DNA from: Ipomoea triloba
Taxonomy: Eukaryota; Streptophyta; Magnoliopsida; Solanales; Convolvulaceae
NCBI RefSeq assembly: GCF_003576645.1
Contig: NC_044916.1
Location: forward strand, 3,060,702-3,124,701
DNA length: 64,000 nt
Reading direction: 5' to 3'
This document shows positions 37,122-51,315 of the stretch, piece after piece (position 1 is the first letter of the stretch; every line of letters starts with the position of its first letter). A model generated the notes under the pieces. It was given only the letters and a program-made list of their open reading frames with translations, ran no database searches and was not told the DNA's origin. The position numbers and the translations under genes were made by a program.

Positions 37122-40100
37122 AAATTAAAACTACTGTATAGGGAAGAGATTGAATTGTTCGGAGAAGTTAAAAGAAGTCATGAGTTTTGATGATTTCTTT
37201 AGACCTTTGGGTTTCTTAAGGAAAAAAAGAGAGGAAAAAAAAAAAAAGGAAGACAGGCTAGCAATGCTGGGCCATGAAGAGGCAGAAGGCATTATGTTTT
37301 CACAAACCAAATGATGATTAAGGTTGAATTAAAGGATAACGTTGTAATAATAATGAATAATTAAGAATAATCTGGAGGTTAGGAACAGGAACAGGTGCAA
37401 ATTTAGTTGATGATGATGATTGTGAGGGTTTAGCTAGCTAGGTTATTAATATAACTTAATTATATTAATTAACCAATGTTATTGTAGTGCATGTATGTGT
37501 TGTGTTGTTGTTGGTTGAGCTCAAAGTTAGCAGATCAGATTACTCATTTCAAAGCAACTTTTATTCAATTCCCTTTTCTATATTCATTTGTAGGGTTCCA
37601 TTGTTGCAACCACTTCTTTGTTTAGCTGTTGAAAAGACAAGAAACAAAAAAGCGGAAATAAAGTGAATGTGTGTCACGTGAATCGATTAACATCTAGCTT
37701 TTTTCGCATTGGATCCTATAGTTATTTAACTTTGATTCAGTTGAAACTCAAGCTGACATGATTATTTGATACTGAAAGAGCGAGAACATATCAGTTATTT
37801 TACGTTTTATTGATGATGAGAGATTTTCGATGGACTATAAATGGTGAAAGTGATGGGTTAAAAAAAAAAAAAAGATTCTACAGTTGTAGCCCATCCATCC
37901 CAGATATGTTTTTAGCCAAAGAAGAAAAGAGAGAGCTGAGATTAAAAATGAAAATGCTTAAATTCCAAGAATCCCATGACAAGCAACTAATCATAGGAAA
38001 ACACACTTTCGACAGTGGAAAATTTAAGAATCTCTTGTCATTAGCTTCACATATAATCCAATATAACCTCCCATCCCAATGACTGTTGAAATGATGGGTT
38101 GATGTATCTAAATACCAAACCTTTGAGCATCAGTATCAGTTCCATTATTTCCTCTCAAAATATTTACTGTTATTATTATTGTTTGGAAGAGAAAGATAAT
38201 ATTAAAAAAATGGAAGAATGAAAGGTGGAATGAATAATGTAGCTGGGAAGATCGAGAAATGGGTGAGAGCTCGTACGACCAGCTTAGTTGGTACATAGTA
38301 GATTGAGGACGAAGCCGTGAAGGTTTAGAATTGAGCCTTGGTGGCCATCTTCAATTCCCACCTAAGAACTGCTTAGTTACCATAATTTATCTCTTCATAA
38401 TTTTATTCGGTCAGGATATGAGAGCTCTAGAGGTAAAGGAAATTCGCTTTTTAGGGTGGGATAGATAAAGCAAAGGAGTGGGAGATCAGAGCATCATTTT
38501 GATGTTGATAAAAAAAAAAATAGAAAACTAAAGGGCATTGAGAGCAGGTGCAGTGCAGTGTTGGTATTACTTTGTAGGGTGATGTTATTGCTGCTTTGCT
38601 GGTCTTGGCTAATCATTGCAACTTCTCTATAGTGTTTGTCTTCAACCACAAGTTTTAACACTTTCTACTCAATTAAAAAGTCTTTTCACTTTATTCACCC
38701 CTTGAATCTCACATCCTATGCATCAAAAGTGCGTGCATACATACATGCATGCATATGTGTGTCTATATATATATCCAATTTTTTATATACTATATCTTAT
38801 TAAAAAGTTCTACAATATCATGGATTACAATATATATTGTGAATGATCAAACTTTATACACATGGTATCATAACCTAGCTAGGTTAAAACATTATAAACC
38901 TTTTCTATCTTACTAATTTAGTACTTCTTAAAAGACAAAAAAAAAAAAAAAAAAGCTCAAATAGACCTACTGAACTATACATGAAAATAAAATTGAGTCA
39001 TCAAACTCAAAAAACTACAATTGATATGAGTTTTTGAACAATCTAATATTATGTAATTAAATCAAAATTGACATGTTCTACCGATCTTACCTTGACGTGG
39101 CAGTTACTTCTATTACAAATTTTTATTATTTTAATATTCTTTAAAAAAAACAAAAAAAGAAGCCTCCCACTCTTCTCTGACTAGAGATGAAGAGATTGCC
39201 TTTGCCTCCGTCCCAGAGGCGAAGAAGTTTGTTTATCTCCGGCCAGAGACAAAGGGAATGAGGTTTTTTTTTTTTTTTTTTTTTTTTCAACACGTAAAAT
39301 GTTAGGATATTAATGTAAAATTGATGGTAAAGATGAAAGGAGTTAATAGAGAATAAGATTAAGAGAGAGAGAGAGAGAGATGGGATGAGATAGAAATGCC
39401 ATATCATTTTCGATTTCTTCCTTTATTAAGAAGATTACATGGACCACTGTCATCTTTGGAAATATTCCCAGTTACTCTTTTCTAAGCTGATCGTCCATGG
39501 AAATGCATGTGCCTGTGTCTAGTACAACCCCTTTCTTATTTAACTGTACCACAACTTTGTGGCAATGGACCACAAAATCAGTTACTTTATAGTATTAGAT
39601 TCACATTATATTGAATTGGGACATATGGTAATGTGGTCTGGGTTATGCGTGTCCAAATCTCTGCACTATGCAAGTCTTGTAAGATCACTCATTTATCGAT
39701 TCTTATACGAGCTGAGTGTGATATTGAGCATATAATACAATGTATTTAACAAGAATAAGTATATGTACGTTTGTGACCTCGTGATTAAATGGCAGAACTT
39801 GTAATTTCTTGATTAAGTGGCATAACGAAGATCAGAGTGTTAACCAATAGACTATTGACCGATGGGACAAGAGTCAATGAGGAATAGGGAGATGATTAAG
39901 ACATAATTGAGTTTAACACAGAAATCTTGTTTTATAATATAAACGAGACGTCGAGAGTTATACGATTCAAATTTAAATTTACTATCTAAAAAGAAGTGTT
40001 ATTTTCGCATATGGGAATCGGAATCGAAATGAGTATCAAATACTTGGTAATGATAATGGGTTTTGCTGAAAGAATTTAGCATGTTTGGAAGTTGGGTGGA

Positions 40101-41367
40101 ATGGGAATGATTATTAATAGTTGGGGAAGAAATAAGGAAGGGAGATGAAACCCTTATTTAATAAGGGTATGAGTTTTGTCATTAATGAGCTATTCCAAAC
40201 CCATAGTAGCATTCACAAAACCTATCAACCAAACACAAGCAATCACTTTCATACCCATTCCTTATGCCTAAACCCACCAACCAAACACACCCTAAGTACA
40301 CCCAATTGACCTGATATCGGGGTAGTTGGTAAGTAGACTGTTAATGCAATTGTAATATTTAACTATTGTAAAATATGTGTTATGTTAAAGAGTTATGAGA
40401 CGGACTTCCCTCCAAGTAAGTAAAACAATCTTGGTAGAATCCAGATTAACTTCACATTGGTGGAGATATATGAAGGAAAAAAAAAAAAAAAAAAAAAACC
40501 CCTCTTTATACCTACCCAAACCTGAAAGCCCTCTTAAAACTACTATATAAACTATGTTGTATAAGAACTTAAATTCAAGTTGGAAAACGACATGCACAAA
40601 TGAAACCAACTTTACTCCTAAGATTCTATTTTGCTTGTTTGTTTGTCTTTGTTTTTTAATATTTTGAGTGTAAAATAATCTATATTAGAAGACCCTCAAC
40701 TTTTATCATCCATTTACTAAGACCAATTTGTGGTTAACTCTTATAGGTCTAAAACTTAAATCTGAAAGCCCTTCTCCCACCTACCTAGGGGATCGGTGCT
40801 TTCTTTTTGTCCCAAGGCTGAGATCTTCTCCCATTGAGGAGATTCAAACCTAAGTGTTTGTTAAATTAGATCGACCATATCATTACACTCACACTCAACC
40901 TTTCGGTCACTGATTCAAACCTAAGTATTTGTTAAATTAGATCGACCATATCATTACACTCACATTCAACCTTTCGGTCACTGAGCTATGCCCTGGGATG
41001 GTTAACTCTTATGTTTGTATAACTTGTTAATACCACTAATGGAGAAGCTCAACAGATCAACAACAACATGAGAAAATTGATGATTCAAGATTAAGAATGC
41101 TTAGCAAGATTAAGAAGGATCTTGATGAAGAAAATTGAGGTTTCCAAAGACAGATTATACTGAACTCATAAATATCAATTATATACTGTATTGCATTATG
41201 AAATTAAAAACCCCCCAACAACAAAGGAAAACAGAAGTATATTCTGTAATATGGCAAAGGCACTACACTAGTTTATTTCAAATGAAGATGTCTATGAAAG
41301 AAATTAAAGGGGTATGACTCCAATTTCTGAACAGTGCAAGGTGTATAGAGAATTGCAGAGAGATTAA
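37122..41367. other. Spacer between the bHLH112-type gene and FQR1
   Basis: The left end is the 3' flank of the bHLH gene. Features include poly-A/poly-T runs, a MITE-like block at about 40010-40290 ending in ACCAACCAAACACACCC, and a duplicated SINE-like segment (40841-40982). An open frame at 37810-38082 has no recognised relatives. No gene is called. Confidence 0.45.
40841..40982 (-). mobile_element. tRNA-like SINE segment in 71-bp tandem duplicate
   Basis: Copies 40841-40911 and 40912-40982 are nearly identical. On the minus strand each reads CTCAGTGACCGAAAGGTTGA (A-box-like) and, later, AGGTTTGAATC (B-box-like). This looks like a SINE head whose tRNA-like part was tandemly duplicated. 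Confidence 0.6.
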
Positions 41368-43325
41368 TCAGGCAGATCCAGCTTTAAGCTTCTTTGTAAT
41401 GGCAGCAATGTATTTCCCCTGGTGGAACGCCTGTTCCAGCTCGAGCTGGGATGGTTGTCGGGACCCATCTCCAGCGTACGTTCCAGCGCCATAAGGGCTT
41501 CCTCCCTTAACCTTCTCCATCTCGAACATGCCAGCTCCAAAGGAGTAGCCGATGGGCACAAAGATCATCCCGTGGTGGACCAGCTGAGTGATTGCTGTCA
41601 ACCTGCACAGTTATCATCAAACTCGGGTTAATTAAGTCCATTGTTCGATGTAAATTGGACAGAAGGGAATTGAAGATACTAACGCGGTTGTCTCTTGGCC
41701 ACCGCCCTGGGATCCAGTGCTGTAGAACAGGCCTGCGGGCTTGCCTGCTAGTGCCTGGGTTCTCCATAGGCCTCCAGTTGCATCGAGAAACGCTTTGAAC
41801 TGAGCAGACATCATCCCAAATCGCGTTGGGAACCCGAAGATGAACCCATCGGCTTCAGGAAGGTCGTTGGGGGATATGATTGGCACATCGCTCTTCGCTG
41901 GTGCACCCAGCTTTCCAAGAATCTCATCAGAAAGCGTTTCTGGAACCTGTTCCATTGAATCAACAAAAATGTCTGTAATTGACAACAATTTTTAATTTCC
42001 TATGAAGTCATTTGGAAATTCCAATGGAAGTTCAGAGTACAGACATTACTTCTCAAACCAAATCATAGAATATTGCTTTCTTATGGTATATGTATGTATG
42101 CAATCAAACCATTAATTTGTAAGCAAAAACCGAAAGATCAAAACAATGTACAGTAACACTTTCACTGAATTATCAGATCTAGAAAAGGAAACAAATGATT
42201 ATTCCAGCACTCACCTGAAATAGCTTGGCCTCAACTCCTTCAACAGAGTCAGCTCCTTTCTTGATTTCATGTGCCAGCTTCTCAACATGTCCATAAGTGG
42301 AGTAGAAACTGTCAACATTGAAACCATTCTTGTCAGATGTCAGGGGATACTAAACAAATTTTGTGATTCTTTATCAGTGACTTGTTTCCTTCACCCACAT
42401 TCAGACAATCAAATTGAAATCCCAACTAAAAACTTAAACCGATACTGAGATTTTTTACGTGTATTATTTTATATATTTTTGCGTGACAAGGGAAACCCGC
42501 CACTACTCAAAGGTGTGCATTGGGCAAACCTTATTTGGTGATCCTAGCCGGCAAAAGACTACAAAAAAGTAAATCAACTTAGATTGCCCATAGCTGATCG
42601 GCTCAAACCAAGAAGGCAATAGGCCGCTCTAACTAGTTCATCAACAAGGGTTCATCACTCTTCCTATTAGGGATAAGCATAAGTGGATAGAGTGATATGA
42701 ACAATGGGAAAAGTTGAGTATTTGACAGAAAATGAAGTCCACAAAAGTATCATTGATCAAAATCATGGAGAGACATGAAACATCAGATTATCAGAAAAAC
42801 ACAAGTTTAGGATCAAGCATGGCAGCAATCAATGTACTGGGAATAACCTAATCTGTTGGATTATGAAATAGCTAATCCAATAAAGATTTTTAAAAACAGG
42901 ATTATGAAATGATCAATGAGAATCGAGAATCAAGATAATCATGTATGAAATCTGATATGAAAATTATACTTCCCCCAACCTCTCAATTCATAAAGAACAC
43001 ATTTTTATGAAATCAGCATGTAAAAACATTAACCTAAACCCAAGAAACAGGGCATTTAACACACCATGGAGTGATCAAACACCCACCCAAAATCAAGAAT
43101 TCGGACCAATGGTAATCAAATGTATCAAGAACAAGACAAACACATACCCTCTATTCCTGCTATAAATTACAAGATTCAGAAAAATGGAAGATTGATAAAC
43201 TAAAAAAAAAGCTGTAAATTTGTTCCAAACACACACCAAAACAGTGGTATACACACACAACCACAGATATACATAAATAGAGAGAGAGAGAGAGATTCAT
43301 ACACAATGTAAAGCTTGGTTGCCAT
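41368..43325 (-). CDS. FQR1: NAD(P)H:quinone oxidoreductase, FQR1/WrbA type
   Basis: Four exons on the minus strand, 43325-43303, 42308-42215, 41946-41684 and 41602-41368, give exactly 204 residues, the length of Arabidopsis FQR1. This is a flavodoxin-fold FMN protein that reduces quinones by two electrons and so avoids semiquinone radicals; Arabidopsis FQR1 is auxin-inducible and linked to the plasma membrane. FMN-binding segments are YSTYGHVEK (10-18), FGFPTRFG (76-83) and [11 protein letters not shown] (114-124). [18 protein letters not shown] and [20 protein letters not shown] are WrbA-family hallmarks. Exon 1 is only 23 nt and ends in phase 2; the join gives Val8-Phe9-Tyr10, Phe9 replacing the more usual Tyr. 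A TATA box lies upstream at 43438-43432. Confidence 0.96.
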
Positions 43326-43431
43326 TGGAGGATCTTGGATTGCTTTGTGAGTGAAGAAAGGTGGTAGGTGAATGAATGAAACGTTGAACAGAAGAAAGAG
43401 AGATGGAGAAAGTGGGAAGAGGTGTCTCTGG

Positions 43432-43438
43432 TTATATA
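43432..43438 (-). promoter_or_regulatory. TATA box of FQR1
   Basis: TATATAA on the minus strand, 107-113 bp before the start codon. A GA/CT-rich leader (43280-43294 on the plus strand) lies between. Confidence 0.5.
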
Positions 43439-44145
43439 GTGGTGGAATGAGTTGACCATCATAACCCCTTTCTTTATCTCTGGAAATTTGGTAATTTGAA
43501 ATTATTAATTACAGCTCTCCAGATGGCAATGAATTAAATAGGGAATATTGAGGCTGTTTGACTGTGGTATTCTTTTGAATTATCCAGCACAATTTTTTGT
43601 TTTTTTTTTTGTTGCTGTCATGCTCATGTCATAATTACTTACATTTCTTTTTCAAAACGGAAATTTTTACTATATTTCCTTATTTGCATAATTTTTTTAA
43701 TGTACTATCATTCGGTATTCTCACGATTAATTGAAATTTGACTCATATCTCGTCTTTAGAGATTAGCTAGTCATGGTAAGTAATGTCAGGTGACTTGACA
43801 TTGAGTTGTGCCGAACTAATCAATATTTTCAATTTAACAACTCTACCTAACCTAGGTTATATAGAGGGGGGCCTAGCATATACGAGGGCATGTCTTGTTG
43901 GCCAAAGTACTACATGTGGGTTTAGCCCAAATCAGCTCACATTGCGACCTATAGTCATGATAAAGTTATTCAATTATTTCTTTTTTTAGTAAAACATGGC
44001 CTGGACCGCAAAGTTGACTTGTCCTATAGTATACTAACTTGTCACTGGCCGACCTCATTTGACAAACTAGCCAAGTTAACCTAAGCTAAGCTTAATTACT
44101 TCAATCGTCAATCGTCGCCGAGATGGATGCCCTTGATGACGATGA

Positions 44146-44146
44146 T

Positions 44147-44185
<39 letters not shown>

Positions 44186-44234
44186 AATAATAATAATAAT
44201 AATTATTATTATTATTATTATATTATTATTATTA
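44146..44234. repeat. Compound trinucleotide repeat (AAC)n(AAT)n(ATT)n
   Basis: Successive AAC, AAT and ATT tracts. The AAT and ATT parts are complementary to each other, so the tract can form a hairpin. Confidence 0.95.
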
Positions 44235-44470
44235 GGCATCCAAGTTAATAAAATATGTCATTTCAATTACCATGACACCTCTAGTTCTTTAATTTGTTTC
44301 AAAGTCCACGTCATTAATTAATTTATTACATTAAAATAAAATAAAGTTAGTGACTGAGTAATGGGGGATGGATCGGGAGATTTACTAAATATTGTAATAT
44401 TATAAAATCTGACTGTTTTTAAGGCAAGTGTATTATCATATCATTATACGTTTAAATAATCACTATCTCT

Positions 44471-44478
<8 letters not shown>

Positions 44479-44538
<60 letters not shown>

Positions 44539-44880
44539 NNNNNNNNNNNNNNNNNNNNNNNNNNNNNNNNNNNNNNNNNNNNNNNNNNNNNNNNNNNNNN
44601 NNNNNNNNNNNNNNNNNNNNNNNNNNNNNNNNNNNNNNNNNNNNNNNNNNNNNNNNNNNNNNNNNNNNNNNNNNNNNNNNNNNNNNNNNNNNNNNNNNNN
44701 NNNNNNNNNNNNNNNNNNNNNNNNNNNNNNNNNNNNNNNNNNNNNNNNNNNNNNNNNNNNNNNNNNNNNNNNNNNNNNNNNNNNNNNNNNNNNNNNNNNN
44801 NNNNNNNNNNNNNNNNNNNNNNNNNNNNNNNNNNNNNNNNNNNNNNNNNNNNNNNNNNNNNNNNNNNNNNNNNNNNNNNN

Positions 44881-44927
<47 letters not shown>
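44479..44927. other. Assembly gap of 342 N inside a poly-T tract
   Basis: Sixty T at 44479-44538, N at 44539-44880 and 47 T at 44881-44927. Coding frames drawn across this are artefacts. The real length and content are unknown. Confidence 0.99.
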
Positions 44928-44928
<1 letters not shown>

Positions 44929-47900
44929 TGTCTGAATTAATTTGATTATGTAAGATAAGGTTAACTTAATAATTTAAAATTTAATTATTTGTTAATGGAT
45001 AAAATTTATATATTTAGGAGTTAATCTAAAAATCTTTATTAAAATAAAAATGTTAAATATAAAAATTTTTAAAATAAAATAAAAAACAAGGTAATATGAC
45101 TATTAAATAATAAATATAACATTTATAATAAAGATGTTTTTTAATGAGTGAACCCAACTTTAATACTAATGTCAACCAATCACGTTGAGAGTGTTTGGTA
45201 AATAGTTGTTAGCTGATAGCTAATAGTTGATTGGGTTAATGAGTTTGACTAGTTGATAGCATTAGCTGATTGTAAAAAGATGTTTAGTAAATTAGTTGTT
45301 AGTTGATAGCTGATTACATACAAAATGACTTTCTCAAAAAAATTGGTCGAAAAAACTGCTTTGAATTCTAATATTTTGGAGTAATAAGTTGTTACAAAAA
45401 GTTAATTAATCAAATACTTATATTGATTGTTTAACTAAGTCAAACAGCTAATAGTGGTCAAATAAGTCAAAATTTACTGATAAGCTAATTATGTTATCAA
45501 ACATAACAATTAAGAAAATTACTTTGCTAGTTGTCATTATTAACTCCAAAGGGGCATTTGTAAAGAGGTGAGATTTTGATTTTCACAAGACTTGGAAAAA
45601 AAGTAACATGCTTGGACTATTTTACCCTTATAAAAGTATTTTAATTACATAGACACCTAGTTATTCATTCATTTTTTTAGGGGCATATTGATATCTATAT
45701 TTATAATTCATTACCATTTTAAACTCAACCAAACAATGAAATTCATATTGTCAGTAATTTCCTTTTCACCAACCAAACAATGAAATATATTTTCCTGATA
45801 ATTTTTTTTCTATAAAATTTAAATTTCATTTCTTTCAAATATTTTTCAGCGAACTAAACTGGTAGTAAAAGAAAAGGATAAAGGAAGATGGAAGAAAGTT
45901 CACAAAAGTCAAGAAAAAGTACCAAAAAATAATAATAAAAGTGGTAGATTTTAAAGTAAATGCATGGAGCACATCATATCACATTAGTAAATGCAGTTGT
46001 CATCCTGGAAAAAGATTGAGACAGTGATCCAGATAAGCCGCCGATCAACGGAGCGTTTCAACACGTTATGCATGCACATGTGTGTATAAAATTATAAATA
46101 TATATTATGTTTCTATTATATTTTTCTTTGTTTTTATAGTATCTTTTTTTTTTTCAAAATAAACTTTAAAAATTAAAAATAGTTGAGTGGTTATATCATA
46201 AAATCATGAGTTCAATTCTTACAATATTTTCTTGATAGAACCCGTCGCACGTGAGTTTTGAGTTTCCTTCGCAACCGAAACTTTTTTTTTTTTTTTTTTG
46301 AAAAACAAGATTGTGTTATGATTATATTAATTTTATCAAGAAAAAAAAACATATACCAAAAATACTTTTTTTTTGTCTCATCATTATTTCTTTTTTGTGT
46401 GACCAATTTTATTAACAAAAATTAATTTATATTAGTTACAACTTATTTATTTTATATCATTATTACAAAGTGAGTTTAAAAATTTGTGGAAATAAAACAA
46501 AATAATTGACCTTAGAATGGAGGAAAATATTGAATTCTGATGTTTGGTTCATGGAATTGGAAAATGAATTCTATGAATTTGAGGAAAACAAAACCCTTGG
46601 TTGGACCAAAGATTTTGTTTTTCATGGAAGATGTGAAGAAAAGTTGGTATGATTGGAATATTTTACCCCTTTGCTCTTTCCTAATTAGTATTACTTTTCT
46701 TAATTTATAGGGGCATATAGATCTTTATACTCGTTATTTCTTAGCTTACAATTCTAAATTCAACCAAACAACAGAATTAGTATTCCCAGTAATTTTTTTC
46801 ACCAACTAAACAACGAAATTCATCTTCCTAGTAATTACTTTTCCATTGAATTTCAATTCCACTTCCCCTAAAATATTTTTCGAGAACCAAACATGTCCTA
46901 AAGGATTTTATTCCAATAGTAGGATAACAAAAATGGACAAACAAATATGATAATAAGTATCAAAATCTATAATAGGGTGCAAACTAAAAGTCCCAACTAA
47001 ACACCACCTAAATTTATATATCTTGATAATAATATATCAAACAGTTATGTTTTTGATCGACCATGCATCATTAGTTGAAACTCACGTTCATATAGCTAGT
47101 ATATATATCCCCATTTAAACAAATAAAAGGAATCTTTATTTTATTTTTTTCCATATTATTAAGAGCTATCAAACATCTCAACATGGCCTCTTAATAATCA
47201 CCTTTGTAACATCTCAACACTCTCTTCTTCTCCCATAATCTTTGATTGTTCCATCACTCCATGTCTCAACTATCACTTGATAAGAAGAAAGGTAACTTAT
47301 CTTAGGTGATTATTATACTGAAATGAAGTTTACTCCATAGTCAATACATACTCTAAAATAGTAATTACAGTTTTTTTCATTAATTAATAATTGATTAATT
47401 ATAATTCAGTTTATATTAATCTTATTGAGAAAAAGAATATATACGGAGTAATAAAAAATGCAGTCTAGGTCATGGAAGTGTGCACATTCGTCGAGGAGAA
47501 TGTAGAAGATAACTTAAAGAGTTTGGATTATCATATTTATATTTATGTGCACTTACCTTTAAGAAAATGCGTGTCACGTTATAAAATATGCACACTATAT
47601 GTTAATAGATAATACGGAGTAATTTTTTTTAAAGTAATTATTAATTATGATTAAAAAACAAATCTGAAAACATAATAGTCTCAATTAAAATTATATCATT
47701 GATTTATATATTCATTTTTCTATATTGATAAAGGTATATATTTTACTTTAATGTTGTACACTTCAACTTTATTGGACAAAATCATCTCTATTACATTTTT
47801 ATTGTTTGACAAAACTATCTTTACACAGTTATAATTTCGTTACTATTAAATTCTAAGATAACTCCATCATTATTGTCATACCCTTATATCTATCATATCT

Positions 47901-50451
47901 TTTTTCCTATTATTTAATTATCATTTTTATTAAAATTATTATATAATTAATTTAATTATTGGTTTCATTTTAATTAAATTTCTATGAATGATAAACCATA
48001 TGTATGTATAATATATATTATTTGCGTATATATAACTTGAATTATAATTTTTTATTATTTATATTTATCAATATTTTGAGATAAAAATAGGGAGTGGCTC
48101 TTATGACTCTTATACTCATTATCACCCCAAAGATTTTTGTATTCAGTACCATGTACCCCAAAATGAATAGCTAGTCGAGACTTTACTTTGAGTTTGTACC
48201 GAATATAATATTAACATTGTCGACACATTATTTGACTTTGAGTTCTTACAAAGAAACATGATACTAATTAATTTACACCATAACATTTTCTTAAATTTTT
48301 TTTTTTGAAAGGAACATTTTCTTAAAATTTTATGCATTAATTATTCAATTTTAATATAAAAACTTGTTGAATTTTATATATATGTTTCGGCCAAAGAACG
48401 TAAACAAATATAATTCATTTTTAAAAATAAATTAGATGTTTGGACATGACACGTAATTTCAAGAAATAGAATTACTCTTCAAATTAAAATACATCAACAC
48501 AATTTTAATTATTATTTTTTGTCCTTTTTCGTAAATGCCACCTAATGCTTGTGTCACAGCTTAGCTTATTGTTTTCTTTCTATTTTTATGTGTGTTAGTT
48601 GTCAATTAACTATAGATAATGATGTGTTTTACCCTTTATTCCACTTTGGATTATAAATCAATAAGTAACTTATAGATTGCTCTAATTCCCTTTTAATTCA
48701 TTCTCTCTCTTTTCTTTTTTTTTTTTTCTTTTTTTCTTTCTTTTTTTTTTTTTTTGGTGAAGAAGAGTCATAGAGATGCCAATTGAGTACAAGATTCTTG
48801 GCATTAGTAGCAAATTTAGTTATTGAGGAATCAAATACATCACTTTTAATAATAACTGAGAAATTAAATTTATATTTCAAATAATTGAAATACAAACTCT
48901 ACACTCTGGTCACAACTAATGGACTAAAAGTGACGTCATTTTCCCTATTTTATTAATAACGCCTAAGTCGAACTTGTTGCACTAAGTCTTCCTAGTATCG
49001 GTTCGCATAAATAAATAAAAATAATACTATAATATTTTCCCATACAAAAAAAACTGTAATTTTCAACGCATTGTGATGCAAAATTGATGTCAATATGACA
49101 CAATATGATTTATATAGTCATCTAAATATCATTCCTTATAGATGGACTGTATGTATTTATTTATATATGGTTAATGATTCAAACTCAACCATTGACTGTA
49201 CTGATAAATAAGTAAGCAAATAAAACTCTAGCATTGACCACCTGCACTTAACTAAGAAAAATATTTATGATTTTATTAGTACTACTTACTTTGTCATCAT
49301 ATTGAAACATAAAGAGTCTGTTATATTCTTAAAGAGAGTCATTGCTCAGACTTCTTATTTGAGAGAGTCACAGTTATGTCATTTGACAACAAGGTCTTTG
49401 GCAATATTTATGATATTATTATTATTATTATTTTTAAAAAAATCTATGCACAATAATACCAATCAAATAGTAATAAGAATGACCATTATAACTTTAAATC
49501 CGAAACGCAAGGGCAGCATACACACTGCTCTTTCTCTAAATACTTGTACATTAGTGTCCACAATAAAGACAAATTAGAACCATGCGATTGGCTCGTCAAA
49601 CTAGGCGCGGGTATATATGTATAGTTTGAATTTGAATTTGAACTGAAATCACTATAATTATTTTGAATTCGAACTTGATGAGTCTATTTAAGTTCACGTC
49701 CGACTCGATTTGTTTGCATATTTAACAAATAATGATGCAGAAGTGACGTGATAATGACAAAGTATTTTGTGTGGGTGTAGTGATTAATTAAGATTTAAAC
49801 GTCCGCAGGTATTATGTATTCATAGAACGTAATCAAAGTTGGAACGAATCAAAGTATTCATGGGAAGTTCAGAAAGCATACATATGTAGACGAAATACAT
49901 ATATAGCATAGCTGGATTGGCTGCTCGGTTGTGTTGACATTTCCTCTCTCTCTCTTAATTTTTAACTCTATATTCTATTTCCAGTACGTTGTGTTCTGTC
50001 ATTTACGTAGTTTCATGCATCATCATGACGTCCATTTTATTTTTCATAAAATTTAACTTAGTTTTTTAATAATCCAGGACAAGGCTTCCCAGCTTCGTCT
50101 AGGTTTCTCTCGCATGTACAGTTGTATTGAAAAATAGTATAAAATGACATTTTACGTGGTTGTTTTGTGGTACAAATATATGTAGGGTTCACTAAGTTAG
50201 ATAAGTGAATTCGAGTTCTTCGTAGTTAGATGAAGAGATTGATATACTGTACGCTCAAAACAGATAATGAATGAATTAGAAATTGGTTCTCAAAGTAGAA
50301 CCATTTGCGTTGGAAATTGAATTTGAAAAACTTTTTAAGTAGTTTTTGTCCCACATTGATTAGGAAAGTGGGTTTGCACCACTATTTATACAAAAGCATT
50401 TCTAAAGCATATTGAATTGTATATCATAGAGTTTTTTTAAATATTTTTTAT

Positions 50452-50840
50452 ATTTAAGTTAGGTTTTTTTTAAATATTTTTTTTAATATTTAAGTTAGGT
50501 TATTCAATATTGATGAATAACCTAACTCAACTTAATTATGAATTCAAGTAATGTATAAATATGTATATTAGGCCGTCCTTGTATATGAGCATTTAGTTCA
50601 CATTTATTTAAGTTAGGTTTTTTTTTTAAATTTTTTTTTATTTAAGTTAGGTTATTCATTGAATAACCTAACTTAACTTAATTATGAATTTTCAAAAAAA
50701 AAAAAAACTTAATTATGAATTCAAGTAATGTATATATATGTATCTTAGGCCGTCCTTGTATATGAGCATTTAGTTCACATTTATTTAAGTTAGGTTTTTT
50801 TTTTTTAAAATATTTTTTTATTTAAGTTAGGTTATTCATA
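50452..50840. repeat. Tandem repeat of about 176 bp with palindromic core
   Basis: GGCCGTCCTTGTATATGAGC followed by ATTTAGTTCACATTTATTTA recurs at about 50572 and 50748. Each unit also carries TTAAGTTAGGTTATTCA and its complement; at 50642-50676 the two halves meet in a near-perfect hairpin. A partial third unit ends near 50840, just before the MITE. Confidence 0.8.
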
Positions 50841-50874
50841 ATTAAGTTTTAGTAATTGTTAACTATTGCATATT

Positions 50875-51315
50875 GGCAAAAACTTGTGTGAGACCGTCTC
50901 ACCGTGAAACGGGTCGGATCAAGATGAAAATGTAATACTTATATGCACAAATGTCATACTTATATGCTCAAATGTAATACTAATCATGAATAAAATTTTT
51001 GTTACTTACAAGGGTAAATTTAATACTTTTAAGGTAAAATACAATACTTTTTACATTTCGATTTAAAAATATTACAATTTTCCTCAAAAGTATTATATTT
51101 TCCCTTCTAAGTAATGGACACTTGTCAAAATTATTTATTATGGGTAATACTTTTTCTCTTATAAGTAACAAAAATTGTATTCTTGATTAGTATTATATTT
51201 GAGCATATAAGTATAATATTTGCACATATAAGTATGACATTTGCATGTTGCCTCGACCCGACCCGACCCGTCTCACGAATAAAGATCCGTGAGACGGTCT
51301 CACACAAGTGTGACC
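50875..51315. mobile_element. Mutator-like MITE, 441 bp, perfect target duplication
   Basis: Inverted termini GGCAAAAACTTGTGTGAGAC and, as complement of the right end, GGTCACACTTGTGTGAGACC. ATTGCATATT is present on both sides (50865-50874, 51316-51325), a perfect 10-bp repeat compatible with a 9-bp Mutator-type duplication. The interior is full of GTAATACTT/AAGTATTA motifs. The perfect duplication suggests a fairly recent insertion. Confidence 0.85.

Noticed and set aside
37810..38082. 90-residue open frame after the bHLH112-type gene
   Set aside because: Lysine-rich, contains an A-run and shows no family similarity; likely chance.
44428..44940. Phenylalanine-rich open frames across the gap
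   Set aside because: They are translations of poly-T and N.
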